Below are positions 1-12,332 of a DNA stretch of 64,000 nucleotides, piece after piece. Both the position numbers and the translations under genes were made by a program. The stretch's first letter is position 1, and every line of letters starts with the position of its first letter. Source of the stretch: Parascedosporium putredinis (lineage: Eukaryota; Ascomycota; Sordariomycetes; Microascales; Microascaceae); the NCBI GenBank assembly GCA_949357655.1, contig CASHTG010000001.1, positions 1,922,001-1,986,000 on the forward strand, written 5' to 3'. The notes beneath the pieces are model-generated. The model was not told the DNA's origin. It worked only from the letters and a program-made list of their open reading frames with translations, and made no database searches.

Positions 1-603
1 TAGACGCAGCAAGATATTTGAAGTTTGTCATTATATATTGATATTGTAGATAGAACCCTCATCTCGTCTAGAAAACCAACGACCGCAACAAAACATAAGC
101 AATGGTAAACAAAGAGTCTGGGAGACCCAAGATATGATAACAGTATTTAAAAAGGAAAAAAGTGGCGTTTGATAACTCCTCCCCAAAATTCCGGGAAACA
201 AAATAGCACGTATGCGCCGCAACTCTTCCCATGTGAGCGAAGAAGAAAAAGATCCCATAAACCGAGTATTGGGAGCGAAGGGGATGACCGGAAAAGAATG
301 AAGAAATGGCCGGGTCAACCAAGGGATGGCATAGAAGTATAGAAGTCCAGCAGAAACGCTGAGAGAAAAGGTGAATGGATGAAGTGTGTATGTACTGTGG
401 AAAAAGAAAAAAAAGAAAAGAAGAGTTATATCGTTTTGGGAAGAAAATCGTACTCCAAACCCCGCCGAAATGATTACAATAAAAGCCAAATGTAATGTCG
501 TCGATGATGCTTTCGTGTTCGTCTGAATAAGGGTCGTCTTCGTGCTAGTAGGCCTGGTTTATTTCCGCAGACCGCACCAAAAGCATGGGTTGTGCTTTTT
601 TCA
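1..603. other. 3' flank of glycosyltransferase gene, no gene seen
   Basis: This stretch lies downstream of the minus-strand glycosyltransferase stop at 604-606. Open frames on the minus strand here are rich in Phe/Ser because of pyrimidine tracts, and they match nothing I recognise. It probably holds the 3' UTR and spacer. Confidence 0.6.
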
Positions 604-2274
604 TTAATTCTCATCGGAGCCGCCTGGGAGGGACTCCCAAATGAGGACGACGACATAGTCGGTGCCGGCCTTGTCCTCGTTCCTGCGGTTGTCGGTATAT
701 TCACCAGGCTCACCGCGCCTGCGCACGTAGGCCTGCCATACCTCACCATTTGAAGCGTCGCTTCTCGAGTCAATAAACTTCCAGATACGGCGACTACCTG
801 ACCACGTCGTGACGCTCCAATTGTGAGGATCGCGGCCTTCATCATCGACGGCGAGGTTCGAATTAAGCGGAAGGGTGGCGGCCGCACGGGCTTCAAAATC
901 GGGCGAGAATACAGCGTCACTACCAAGGAAGGCAGTTCCTTGGCCGTCGGGATAGTGGGACAGGGTGTGACCGTTGACGAGGACCCAGTCATCGGCGAAG
1001 CGGTAGCGCTGTAAAAACGTGGCCGGGTTGAGGTGGGGGTGAAGGGCGGTGGCCTTGCCGGGATCGAGGAGGTGTCGGTTGCGCGATTGGTGAAGAGCGA
1101 GAGGGGCGATGCCGAGATCGTAGTTGAAAAGTAGTGACCGTAGATCTCATCCGAAGGGAGATAGAAGCTCGGAAGGACGTGCATGGTGAGATTGGACTCG
1201 CTGGTTACGCAGTTATAAAGCAGATGGTCCCACTGGCTGATATAGCCTTGAAGGGGATTCTTGGACTCCTGGGCTTTCATGCATGGGAGCTTGGAGATTG
1301 CCGTCAACGCAGGGGGTGAGGAAGACGGCACCACCCCCAAACGTCACCGTCTGATCAGGGTCAGCGACCCAGTCGGCCCTCTCGCTTGGGGCACCAATAT
1401 AATACTCCTCTTCAGGGTTGTATTTCTTCAGGCGCTCCACCAGATGCGTCATATCCGGGAAGAAGACATCGTCATCAACAAGAGCGAGGTACTGCTTCTC
1501 TCCCGAGTTGTGAAAGCCAGATCCAGATTTTCCGAGCTCAAGCTGCTCGAGCAGGTCAAAGTACCTCGTGGGGCTATCGGCGGCATCATCTGCACGGACC
1601 AATGCATCGATGCCGACATCCTGAAGCTTCTTTTAATGGTGCGAACTTCGTGCTCGGTGCCGAGACGCAAGGTAAGGATGAGCGAGGCACCATTGCTGCT
1701 GCCATTCCCGTCGGTGAGCCACCTGGTCCAGTCGAGGATGAAGGCACCATCCTGGCGGGTGATTCTATCGTACGAGGATGAGATGCCAAACAATATCTGG
1801 GACGCATCGATGCTGGCCTGCCTAGGGCTCTCGGCGATAGGCAGATTCAGCGAATACTCGGCGTTGAGCCTGAGATTGTACGTGTCCGAACGAACCCCCT
1901 AAAGCCATTGTGCATAAAGTTGCTCTCGATGTCGGACATGGTCGGACGCGAGGAGTTGAGGTGCGGTTTTATGCGCACCGAGTAGTACCGAACATCCTTG
2001 GAGATGACGTGCTTGTCGGCAAGCTCGTCGAGCCAGGCGGCTTCCGTAGACGGTTTAGAATGGAAGAGGTCCGTGATGGGGCGAGGCGGCCTGTTATCCG
2101 TGTAGGAGTAGATGTTTGGAATCGGATTCGTCTCGGGCGGAGATCGCGTAAGGACGAAGACGACGAGGATGATGACGGCTGCAACGGCATGGACGGGACG
2201 AATGCGTCGAGGCGTTGCGCGGGAGAAAAAGCGGCCACGGCCGGAGGCACCGCGACAACAGGTTTGGATAGCAT
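604..2274 (-). CDS. Glycosyltransferase family 31-like type II membrane protein (frameshifted in assembly)
   Basis: Probable Golgi glycosyltransferase of the GT31/fringe-like class. The ATG at 2274 begins a short basic N-terminus followed by a hydrophobic signal anchor (AVAAVIILVVFVLT, about residues 30-43). The catalytic region shows SYDRI, RWLTDGNG, the acidic metal-binding motif LALVDDDVFF and the FGGGAVFLTP segment, followed by LYNCV and HVLPSFY; all are typical of fungal GT31 proteins. The C-terminus ends at TAA 604-606. The coding path changes frame five times, at runs 2226-2230, 1895-1899, 1631-1634, 1312-1316 and 1127-1130. Restoring one base per run (two, or minus one, at 1312-1316) gives about 558 residues, close to the family size. 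Four of the sites need exactly one added base in a run of four or five, which argues for sequencing error rather than decay. A start upstream at TTG 2293 is open but less likely. The acceptor substrate cannot be told from the sequence. Confidence 0.8.
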
Positions 2275-5200
2275 GGCGAGTAGTTGGGGACAAAGTTGTG
2301 TATTATAAGTAAAAATCAAGATAAATGTAATTGTCGAAGGAGAAGAGGTTGCGAATGAGCCGTCTAGAGGGACGCGGTCCAGCGAGGCAAGAAGAGAATG
2401 TTATCAAGCGAGCGTGGGTTGTAGAATCATTGAAATTCCATCAAAAATCGGTTATCGCGAAGGATGAAGAGGCATAACGGACAAGGGGAGCAAGACGAGC
2501 ACGCGCACGAGACAGCTCGCCTACTCCTCGGGATGAAGAAAGAAGCTATTCCTGTCAGAATTATTGTCCCGGACACCGTAGATCGCGGGAAACTCGGGCG
2601 AGGGAGTTGAGACCGGCTTCAATGGTTGAGGAGAGGGAAGGGTGGGTTCGCTGGGCGAAGGGCGAGGCAATGGGGCGGAAAAGGTTGAAAAGGGATAAAG
2701 GGGAGCAGGTAATAGTAGAAAGCAAGAAATAGAAAAAGAAAAGGAAAAGGAAAAAAAAAAAAAAAAAACGGGAGGAGTTTTTTCGCCCCGGTGTTGTTCC
2801 TTAAAGAGGGTCCAATCTACTCGGGAGATGATGTGAGAATAAAGAGAAGGGGGTAAAAGACGGATCTATGGATCTATGGATCTATTGCGAGGTCTTCTTG
2901 CTCCCGCAATTGGTTTTTGCTAGAGCCCGTCTTCCCGAAGCCGTCGCTACTTTGGGATTTTCCCTTTCTTTTCTCCCCTTTCCGCTTATCGAGACTTGCC
3001 TCGCGTGCTAATTCTCGTGTTGGAATAATTGATAGCTTAAAGTGTTCTCGCGTCTGCGCTGTGACCTGGGACTGACCCCTAACCCCTGCACATTCTACCA
3101 GTAAAGTGCATTACATTGGAAAGAGACCCACTGTCAAACGGCAAAAATACTTGGCCGGACCTCGAGCTGCATGTACCCAGTACCTGACCCCTGGTGGAAG
3201 ATGGCTTGGATGGCAAGATAGGCACCCCAACCAGCTACATGACTCCTTCCGTTTCGAACGCCTGTCTAGAGGTACCAAGAGGGAGAAGCATTCGTGTCAT
3301 TTGTGATCTCTCTTGGCTGAGTAAGCCAGGCCAGTGATTTCGAATAGTGAAATCGCTTGGGCTAATAATCCGAGCTTGCTGTATCAGAACCAAGGATCCA
3401 TTAATGGATTGCAATAGATTCTTTGCCCCGACGCTCACAGGTCAGGAAACTATGTACACGGGCGGTTCGCATCAGACTGCCCTTGACGTTTGGTTGTTTT
3501 CCGATACTATGGGTATCACCAAAGAATATTTGACGCATACCGAGGTTGATCTCGTTATACAAGAGTCAGCCAGCCAGGTTCAAGCCCCCAAGGGCTGTGG
3601 TGGGGGTTAAAGGATCCCTGTAGTCCTGTTCAAGTTGATGGATGCTCTCCAGTTCCGGCAGGTTCTGGTGTGCATCAAGTCAGTGAATCTGCGCGACGAA
3701 ACCAACTCGGAGCAGTCAAGTACCTCATACCTCAGTACTTCGAATCAATTCCACTCCAGCAGAAATAGGGTACACTCTCAGACTCTCCAACGTTACTACC
3801 ATCACGCTAATATTACAATGGATGTATTACTGACCTTCCAAAACGATCAAGAAGACCATACCTGGATCAACAGTGGACAGCGAGGATTACGCGGACCTTG
3901 AGCGGAGTCTGTCGCAGAGCGCCACTAGCGCCTGATTAAGAACTAACCTTGAACGACACCAATGGCGCAATGTACTTGTACTCGTTGGCGGCCGATTCTG
4001 AGTGGAGGAATGAGTAGAACTGGGATTGATAGGCGCGCATTGGGATCGTCAAGTCCCCCTTCAAGCTCCCCATGTAGATAATTGAACTTGGTCGATGGCG
4101 ACTTCACTCACGGGCTGGTCAATCTCAACCCCTGCCTTCTTTCACCGACGCGATTGATGTGATTTATATCATCACAAGGAGACACGACAAGATAGCCTCC
4201 ACTGTCTTCTTCAGGGCGTTCTTCAGAACATCCAGCACTGACCCGGTTTGATTATCTGGTGTTCAACGGAAAAAGAATATTGGGTGGGCTTGCAGAAATG
4301 ACCAGAAACTGCAACTCGACATACATCGCTTCCGTTCTCCGTCCTCCGTCCTCCGTCCCCTTCGCTGTGCGTTAATTAATACTATGGACCCATTGATGTG
4401 AAGAACGTGTTGCACGTCCGCCGCCAGTCCTGGAAAAGGAGCGTGATACACCAAGGCACCATGTCGGACACGGAAATAGTATTACGGCGCACTGCCAGGC
4501 CACAAACTCTTCCTTCTCCGGACTCCATTATCTGATCTATTTGAGGAACAGATGCTGTCATTGCCCGACTTATTGCACCCAGACAATTCCTCCGATCCTC
4601 CCTAGAAACTGGTTTTTCTTCCTCCCCTCCCACCTTCCACCCTTCCGGATTGATCCTCGACATCGGTTGCAACACTGCCCCACTTCTGTCTTCCCGAACT
4701 ATTCAAGCTGGTGTTGAACTACCGATGGAAGCAAAACTGGCGCTGGGAGTCAGAGGCTTTTGTACACTGGATGCGACAGTGAGACTCTAGCCTAGCCCAG
4801 CACTAGTGGCACCAGGCCTTGAACCGACTTACCTTCATCCTGTCCGACCATTCCACGTCGAGAGGCAAGGACAACCGATGCCGCGTGCCGCAAGAAAGAG
4901 AGAAGGTTGACCTTGGCCGAGAACCAGGCTTCTTCATATCAATGGAAGTATTCCGCTCGCGCCTGGTAGGATATCTAGCCCACATCCGCCTTGCCCGAGC
5001 GCGTGTCGAGCAGCTTTGACCAACCTCCACCTCGCCCATCTCGCCCATCTCGCCCCGCTCCGCCTGATAACACTTCCGCGAGCGCCGTGCTGCGGACGAG
5101 TGCGAACATGCCCGCATTTACTGTGTTCCACGCTGCGAGAATCATGGGAGTATGGTCAGCACAGCGCTGAGCCACGACTGCAGTATCAAGGGGATCCACC

Positions 5201-6264
5201 TCGCAACGCCAATCGCCCGATAAAGGTGCAAAGTAACAGTACGTCGTCCTTTCTGACACCGCGCCTCGACCGAGTGCAGACAGAAGGCAAACCCTTGGCT
5301 AGCCAATGATACCCGGAACACCGAATGGAGTGGCCGAGAGGATCCGTCTCTAGTAGCCCCGCCGATCCCGCGGGTAACGCCCCTCATCTTTCCATGAAAG
5401 CTTTTGGGCTACCGTTCCCCGCTACGCCTTGGGCAGCCGGCAGCCCACTCAGTCTTGCGAAGAATCAGCTTCTGTTATTACTTCGTGTACAGACATACTG
5501 AGGAGTGAGTAAATCGTGTGAGACACTAGGTCCAGCATGTCTCTTCAACCTCCGCTCGCCGATGGAGGCTAAGTTTGGAGTAATATAAGCCGGAGGCTAT
5601 CCTACTTTGTCCCCACCAATGGTCATATACTAGGTTGCCGCAAGCGCAACTATCAAGAAGACGCAGCCAAGGAGAAGGCGCGAATCGTTATTTTGGGCGG
5701 TATGCAAAGCCAATGCTTGCGGTTGTCTTCCCACCCAAATCGAAGAGCAGTCGCACATTGGCGATCACAGGACTACAAACACTAAAAGGATCTAATGGAG
5801 CCAGGAGCCCCATAAGGGAAGGGGAAATGGTGAGAAGACAGAAAGAAGGCCCTCCGGTATGCCTAACCTTGTCGACATCTGGTGCCTGGAGATCCAAATT
5901 GTGATTTTGATTTATTTTCCTTTTGAAAAAAAAAAAAAAAGTCGGGCACCTGCCGTCGGCTGCAAGCACTATGTTGCTCTCCCCACTATGAGCGGTGCGG
6001 GAGAAAAAAGTTTGGGAGAGCTTCATCCACATTTTGCGTGCGAACTTTAGATGCAGCAAGTGATCCACATCTCAATCCCGTAAACGTTTGGCGTACCTCG
6101 ACCGAACAAAAATTTTCGCCGGATATGCTCCCACGCCGCGGCGGGCGATTCGACTTCCAACACTCTTTCGAAGCGCTTCCCGCGTGTACATTTTGGCCCA
6201 ATTCGCCTGCACACCCGCCGTCTACCTCCCGACGCGACACATCGCGACGACGAAGAGACTGAAG
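2275..6264. other. Intergenic region between glycosyltransferase and TRM1
   Basis: About 4 kb upstream of both flanking genes, which diverge. It contains an 18-base A run at 2751-2768, a 15-base A run at 5926-5940, and a GATCTATG triplet repeat near 2863-2885. Short open frames occur on both strands, but none resembles a known protein. The last ~180 bases, from 6088, form an open frame in phase with TRM1 (see findings). Confidence 0.6.
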
Positions 6265-8222
6265 ATGACGAGCAGTCCCGAAACGGACGCAGAAACAGGG
6301 GGCGTGGAATACCATGGCAAGAAGTACAGCGTTGTTCAAGAAGGTCTTGCCTCGATATTAGTGCCAGCGCAAGCGAAATCGGACACGACCAAGAGCGCGG
6401 CCGAGCACCAGCAAGTCTTCTACAACCCGATCCAGCAGTTCAATCGAGATCTCTCCGTGCTCGCCATCAAGGCATTCAAGGAAGAGAGGGCGGCCAGGAT
6501 CAAGGAGACGATAAAGACCAACAAAAGAGAAAGCGAGACGAGCAAGGCGACGCCGAGGTCAAGCTCTCCAAGGCGCACAAATCCGATGCGAACCCCGATA
6601 CCCAGACTGCACCGGCGGCCGCCTCCGCAGGCCACCAACCTCAACCCACCCCCGCTCCGGCCCCGGCCCCGATCATCGAGGACAATGTTGCCGCTCAACC
6701 CGAGGTCGCCTCCAAGCAGGACCGCAAGCCCGACGCCCCGAAACAGGCCCGCTTCTCCATCCTCGATGCACTCTCCGCCTCCGGTCTGCGCGCGCTGCGC
6801 TACTCTCACGAGCTACCCTTTGTCGATAGCGTCACGGCCAACGATCTTACGGAATCGGCTATAAAGTCTATAGCGCTCAACGTGCAGCACAACAAACTAG
6901 AGGACAAGATTTCAATTTCACACAACGATGCCATCGCCCACATGTACCGGCGCATCGCTGACGACCTCTCGAGGAGGGACAAGCATGGCAATCCCTCCAA
7001 GGCGAACAAGTACGATGTCATAGACTTGGACCCCTACGGGACCGCGGCGCCCTTCCTAGACGCCGCCGTGCAGTGCGTCAAAGACGGCGGCATGCTCTGT
7101 GTCACCTGCACGGATTCGGCCGTCTGGGCCGGGCACTCGTACTGCGAAAAGTCGTACGTGTTATACGGAGGTATCCCCGTCAAGGCCTTTTACTCTCACG
7201 AGGTTGGCCTGCGCCTCGTCCTCCACGCCATCGCCACTTCGGCCGCCCGTTATGGACTCACTATTGAGCCTTTACTATCCGTATCCGCAGACTTTTACGT
7301 GCGCATCTTCGTCAGGGTCACCAAGTCGCAGGCGGCGCTCAAGTTCCTCGCATCCAAGACCATGGTCGTCTACAACTGCGACCACGGCTGCGGCGCGTGG
7401 GAGACCCAGTATTTCATGAAGAACAAGACGCAACCCACAAAGAGCGGCGCCAGCTCTTATTACAAACACAGCATGGCCCAGGCCCCTTCCTGCGACATGT
7501 TTTGCAAGCACTGCAATTCCAAAATGCACCTTGGCGGCCCCATGTACGGCGGCCACATTCACTCCCAGCTTTATCCAGCGCATCCTCGACAATCTCCCCA
7601 CTCTCGACAGGAGCGTCTACGGAACCGTGCCTAGGATCGAAGGAATGCTTCAGACTGCCCTGGAGGAGCAGCTGCCTGAGCCGGAGCCGATAGAGAATGT
7701 GGACCCCAAGGACAGAGAGGCTGCAAGGGTTGACCCGAATCCCTTCTACTTCAACACGACACGTCTGGCGGGTAACTTTCACGCTACCGTTCCGAGCGAG
7801 GACATGTTCCGTGGCGCGCTACGGCATCTCGGGTACCAGGTGACGAGGAGTCATTGCAAGCCCGGAAGCATGAAGACGGACGCTCCGTGGTCGTCCATCT
7901 TTAGCGTCATGCGGGAGTGGATTCGACAAAAGGCGCCGGTGAAGAAGGAGAATATCAAGAAGAATAGTCCTTCGTGGAGGCTGCTAGGTTTTGACCGCGA
8001 GTCTGCCGAGGAAAACAAGACTACCGAATGCAGCGGGGGACCACAGGACGTCACGGGGCAAGAGGACGGCGCACCGCGCTCGGAAGAGGACCTTCTCAAG
8101 ACTCTTGTTTTTAATGAGGACCTGGAAAAGCTGGGAAGAGAGAGGAGAGAGCGAGGATTGGTGCGCTACCAGCTAAATCAAAGGAGAACTGGGGCCCGAT
8201 GTCCAGGGCGAGGGGCAGTTAG
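6265..8222 (+). CDS. tRNA (guanine26-N2)-dimethyltransferase TRM1 (frameshifted in assembly)
   Basis: SAM-dependent enzyme that dimethylates G26 of cytosolic and mitochondrial tRNAs. Visible in order: the N-terminal VFYNPIQQFNRDLSV motif; a low-complexity Ala/Pro/Gln insert; the SAM fold with LDALSASGLRALRY and VTANDLTE; the catalytic region DLDPYGTAAPF; and Cys motifs CDHGCG and CDMFCKHC followed by LGGPMYGG, typical of the C-terminal Zn-binding part. Shifts occur at A4 6523-6526, at CCC 7564-7566 plus TTT 7570-7572 (net two bases), and near 8179-8182. Correcting the last converts the tail to KENWGPMSRARGS with a TAG at 8220-8222; reading the sequence as given runs to 8250. Corrected length is about 653 residues. 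The ATG at 6265 matches a nuclear/cytosolic start. The next gene starts 740 bp downstream on the same strand. Confidence 0.93.
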
Positions 8223-8961
8223 AAAGGAATCGGGGAGTCCCCGTACATAGATTCGTATATAAAAGGCGTCATCGCGGAAAGGTGGCTTCAAGTGGATGTG
8301 TACATATTCCATACCACTAAAACGTGTTGGCCATACCTCTCTGATAAATCATTTCCACACTATCTCTTACAAGTAGAGGCCGTCGACACCTCTTCGCCGC
8401 CTCACCTCATTGCGAGTCAACAAGTACATCAGGAAGGGAGACCAATCGTATAAGTAATCATTCTCATGGGAGCGGTTAAAATATAAGCTGTGGCTGCATG
8501 GGGTGAAGGGATTAAGCCCCCTCCTTATAATTGCAATGTTCCACCATGCTACTGGGGCCAACAGCCTCGCTGCAACCGAGCTCGCTTGATGTGGCGCTGA
8601 TTTAGCTTGTGAGTGAGTGACACCCACTGACTAATTATCGCCAAGTGGGAGCCCCGATTCCTGCCACCGAGAAGGCGTCATCGCACCTGGACTAATAATC
8701 CGGCACCCCGAGCACCCGCGCCTGCCTGGCCTACATGCACTTGCTTATTTCCCGCTCCGGGCGTTGTCATACACAAGGCGCGAGGGCAAACGGGGCTGCA
8801 GCATCTCCCTTCCACCAAAGAGTTGCCGAGGCCGTTCTTCATCCCTTGCCTCTCTCCTTACCCTTTCCGGATTTCGCCGCAACCCCCAGTCGGCAAGCGC
8901 CGTTCCTTAAATTTCCGCTTTCTTTCTTTCTTCTTTCTCGCATTCCTGTAACACGCTCAGA
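8223..8961. other. Spacer between TRM1 and lipid kinase-like gene
   Basis: It carries the TRM1 3' flank and the kinase-gene promoter. A pyrimidine-rich tract lies at about 8850-8945 just before the kinase ATG, as is common near fungal transcription starts. No gene is recognisable. Confidence 0.55.
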
Positions 8962-10336
8962 ATGGCTGCGCTGGATGCCAAGGTGGACGCGGGCTCTATA
9001 ATAAGCTCCGAGCTGGAATCGAGCCTGCTTTTTATCGTCGATAAGACGGCTAGCGGCCAAGGCTACGTTGCAACATGCCTTCGTGAGGGCGAGTTGGACG
9101 CCGACCGGCCGTACGAGTTACTTCACCATGAGCTTGATACTTTAGCGCCGAGCTTAAGGCCCCATGTTATCAAGAAGCGCCCACAGCACCTGGATCCCTC
9201 GACGGCAGCTGTCCACGTCATTGTATCTGGGAAGTCCGGTATAGGACTTGCCCCCAAGGCATGGGATGCCGTGATTCGACCTCTCCTAGAGATGATTCAA
9301 GGCCTGGGACAGGAGAACGAGTCCACCGCGTCTAGGCCCGGCTACGAGGCGCTCATCACAGACAGCGCTTCAAGTATAAGAGACTTTGCACGATCGAAGC
9401 TGGTCTCCGGATCAGGGGACGGTCGCCCGAAAACCGTGATCCTGCTTAGCGGCGATGGTGGTATTATTGAGCTGCTCAACGGGCCGGATGATCACATTTC
9501 CACGTCGGTCCATCCTGTCATCTCAAACCTACCGTTTGGAACGGGTAACGCTCTCTTCCATTCTATTCACAAATCCCTCTACGGCCCCACATCTCCCAGT
9601 CCCTTGGTTCTCGGTCTTCGAACACTTTGGAAAGGCACGCCATCCCCTCTGCCGACCTTCCGGGCTTCCTTCTCCCCGGCGCGCGGCTCATCCGCCCCGC
9701 TGACGAATCGGGCAAGATTCCACCCCCAAACGAGGCCGAGGACAGTGTAGAGCACCTCATCGGTGCCGTGGTGGCGAGCTACGGATTTCACTCCAACATA
9801 GTTTGGGAGAGCGACACCCCCGAGTACCGCAAGCACGGTGCCCAGCGGTTTCATATGGTCGCCGCAAACCTCTTGCGGGAGAACCATGCCTACTCCGCCA
9901 CCGTCTCGACCAGGTCATCAACGGGGGCGGCTCTACTAGTCTGCAGCCCCTCCGGAACGCGCCGGAAAAGTTTGGCTACGTCCTCGTGGCCCAGGTCTCC
10001 AACATGGAAAAGACGTTTGAAATCTCCCCGGCAACCAAGCCGCTCGACCAGGCGCTACGACTCGTCTACTTTGGCCCCGTTGGCGGGCAGAAAACCATGG
10101 AGATCATGGGCGCCGCGTACTCGGGCGGTCGGCACGTCGAGATGGATGAGGTGGGGTACGAGGAGATTGACGGACTGGAGGTACGGGTTGCAGAGGAGGA
10201 TCCGAGGTGGAGGAAGGTATGCGTCGACGGGACAATTGTAGAACTAGGACGCAATGGCTGGATGAGGGTGGAAAGGGTTAAGGATCCTTTCCTCGCGGTG
10301 CTGAGTCCGCGAAAAGAGCACTCTCCAAGATTATAA
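8962..10336 (+). CDS. Sphingoid long-chain-base kinase-like (DAGK catalytic domain) protein, frameshifted in assembly
   Basis: Lipid kinase-like protein of the diacylglycerol/sphingosine kinase superfamily. The ATG at 8962 is the first in frame. A DAGK catalytic domain begins with VHVIVSGKSGIG (residues 84-95). It continues with the nucleotide-binding motif SGDGGIIELLNG (163-174), whose SGDG form is typical of sphingosine/long-chain-base kinases, and with NLPFGTGNAL (189-198). The second half is in other frames: one base is missing near 9626-9633 and another near 9895-9908. After these, GYVLVAQVSNMEKTFEISP and LVYFGPVGG continue the usual C-terminal beta-rich lobe. Corrected length is about 458 residues. 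This is shorter than yeast LCB4/LCB5, so it may be the smaller filamentous-fungal paralogue; the substrate is not proven. Its stop is 105 bp from the end of the convergent RIO2 gene. Confidence 0.8.
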
Positions 10337-10441
10337 GATGTCTTTCTTCATGGTTATAAACATGCATGGTTGTCATTAATATGCTTTTCCGTCCCGATCC
10401 CGATGTGATGCGCCCTGTTTCAAAGTTTGCGGACAATATTA

Positions 10442-11745
10442 TTAGCCGTCCACTTTCAATTTCCCAGCGTCCTCCGCCAACGGCTCCTCTTGTGCTTCTT
10501 CCGCACCTATACCACCAATCACGACCGGCTCGCTCGCACCATCTTCATCGTCCTCAGATTCGTCATCGCTCTCATCGTACTCTTCCTCATCAGATCCGGC
10601 ACCCTCACCGCGGGACTCGATCTGTTCCCGCATGGCCACCTCGAGATCCTTCGCCATCTTTTTGCTGAACCCGGATGCCGCCGCCGTGGCATCCAACCGG
10701 GTCGCGCCATCCTTTGCTACTAGTTTCTTGGCATCTTTGAAGAATGGACCTGGGGTCGTGCTGACGAAATGAAACCGTCTCTCAAAAACCTCTTCACACA
10801 GGCAACATCTCGATCAAAGTACATTTCCGCATTTCGGTGGTCCATCGAAACCATTTGGGGGAAATCGATGAGAATAGGAACAAGATCGATAGCCTCTTCT
10901 TCCTCGTTCGTCTCGCTATTCTTCTTCGACGTCTTGACCTCCTTGATCAACAAGTTAAACTCGTTGAAATCACCGTGAATTAGGCCATGCTTTGCAAGTC
11001 GTAGGATGAGCGCTATCAAGTCAGCGTAGAGACTTGCTGGATCGGGCACGGAAGAGATGCCACGGAGCGGGAAGGCGTCGATAAGAGACATTAGGACCGT
11101 GTGTCGTGACTGTCCGAGAGGTTCGGGTACAGGGAACCCTTCGTTCTGCAGCGCCTTCATGAACGCGTACTCGCGCATGGCTGCTAACCGGGACAGGTAC
11201 ATCCAAGATCCCGATGACCTATTTTTTAGGTAGTCTCGGTTGGATTTGACTGTTCGAAACGAGATTCGCCCCAGCCTGTGGATTTTGAGCACTCTTTGCA
11301 CGCCACTGTTATCTGCCACGACCATGATATCGCTCTCCTTGCCGACTCCTATCCGAGTGCCGACGCTGTAGATCTCCTTTCGCGCCGAGTATGTGTGGAG
11401 TGCGAGATAATCCATGCCGCCGTAGGTCAAGCGGTAGCCATCGTACTTGGCCTCCTTGACGCGGGCGATCAACCCAACCTTTGCGAGGGCTGAAATACTC
11501 CGGTGCACGCCGTTGGCACCGCCGCGCAACCTTGAGATTCTTTCGATTAGGGGTGTGGGGACAATCTCGTGATTTTTGCTGCCCATTTCGACCTAGAATC
11601 CGCACGCGTCAGTATAAGCTGTTGTTCTCCTTTCTCGGTAAGCACGCATCGCATTCTTGCGTTGCCACAGGTCGTAACCTACCGCCGTGAGGACCCTCCA
11701 GTCCTCTGAGGCCAGGTGGCGCATGGCCCTAGTGTCGAGCTTCAT
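10442..11745 (-). CDS. RIO2 serine/threonine kinase, 40S ribosome maturation (one frameshift in assembly)
   Basis: Atypical RIO kinase/ATPase that acts on pre-40S particles in the cytoplasm. Exon 1 is 11745-11683 (21 codons starting MKLDTRAMRHL). A 90-nt intron, 11593-11682, has GTAGGT donor, an ACTGAC branch-like site and TCTAG acceptor. Exon 2 begins VEMGSKNHEIVPTPLI. The N-terminal winged helix is followed by the P-loop GVGKESD, catalytic loop LIHGDFNEFN and metal loop LIDFPQ, then a conserved MYFDRDV and an acidic C-terminal tail. The T5 run (plus-strand AAAAA 10784-10788) is one base short. Correction turns the kinase end into KRFFERRFHF, as in the family, and joins the acidic tail (404 residues in total). 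Divergent from RPN1 with a 587-bp shared promoter. Confidence 0.95.
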
Positions 11746-12332
11746 GGCTGCAGATTCGAGGGAATTTCAATATTTCGATACGCGGCGATGGTTCCGTCGT
11801 TCTAAGCAAAGGGGCGCGACTTGTTCAGTTCCGTTCGACGACGTGGGGTTGAAATTTGTGCCCCTCCACGAGAAAAAAGCCGATAAGATAAAAGATGCCA
11901 AGACGTGCGATAAGATAAGAGAATATTCATCCTTGAGCCTGGCGCCTGAAGCGGGAGACTTGACCCACACCGAATGCACGGTTCACTTCACGTGACCATA
12001 AAATTGCTGATCTAAGCAGAACAAGGCGCTGGTTTCCAGGCGGCAAAGCCTCGCGTCACCATGGCAGAGAGCTGTGAGCTTGCAAACAAACGAGCAGAAC
12101 CGCTGACAGCTCCCCATCTTCCCACCGACAAAAACTCCCCATATCATACATCCGACCACCTCCCATTCTATCTCCCGGGAGGACGCTGCCCCGCTACACC
12201 TATATAATCTCCAATCCATCATTTTCTTTCATCTTGGAATTTTTTATTTGATTGTGTGTCGATAGCGGAAGGCCGGGTTCTCCACTATTCCGCATCAAGT
12301 TCAAACCTACTCCGCCGCTCACACCTGTCAAC
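11746..12332. promoter_or_regulatory. Shared divergent promoter of RIO2 and RPN1
   Basis: The 587 bp between the two start codons must hold both promoters. A GGCGGCAAA nonamer lies at 12039-12047. A pyrimidine-rich stretch follows at about 12105-12200. No gene is seen here. Confidence 0.6.
12039..12047 (+). promoter_or_regulatory. PACE-like element upstream of RPN1
   Basis: GGCGGCAAA differs at one position from GGTGGCAAA, the Rpn4 proteasome-associated control element of budding yeast. It lies 286 bp upstream of the RPN1 ATG. That this fungus uses such a site is an inference. Confidence 0.25.

Noticed and set aside
474..1340. 288-codon minus-strand open frame as a separate gene
   Set aside because: Only its first ~90 codons match the glycosyltransferase. 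The rest is out of phase because of a missing base at 1127-1130, and the true reading is in another frame.
604..2274. Glycosyltransferase as a decayed pseudogene
   Set aside because: Catalytic motifs are intact and all frame breaks are repaired by homopolymer changes, with no nonsense substitutions needed.
3930..4090. Possible short exon on the minus strand (FYSFLHSESAANEYKYIAPLVSFK)
   Set aside because: It is protein-like and followed by a GTTAGT donor-like site, but another frame over the same bases looks equally plausible and no neighbouring exon was found.
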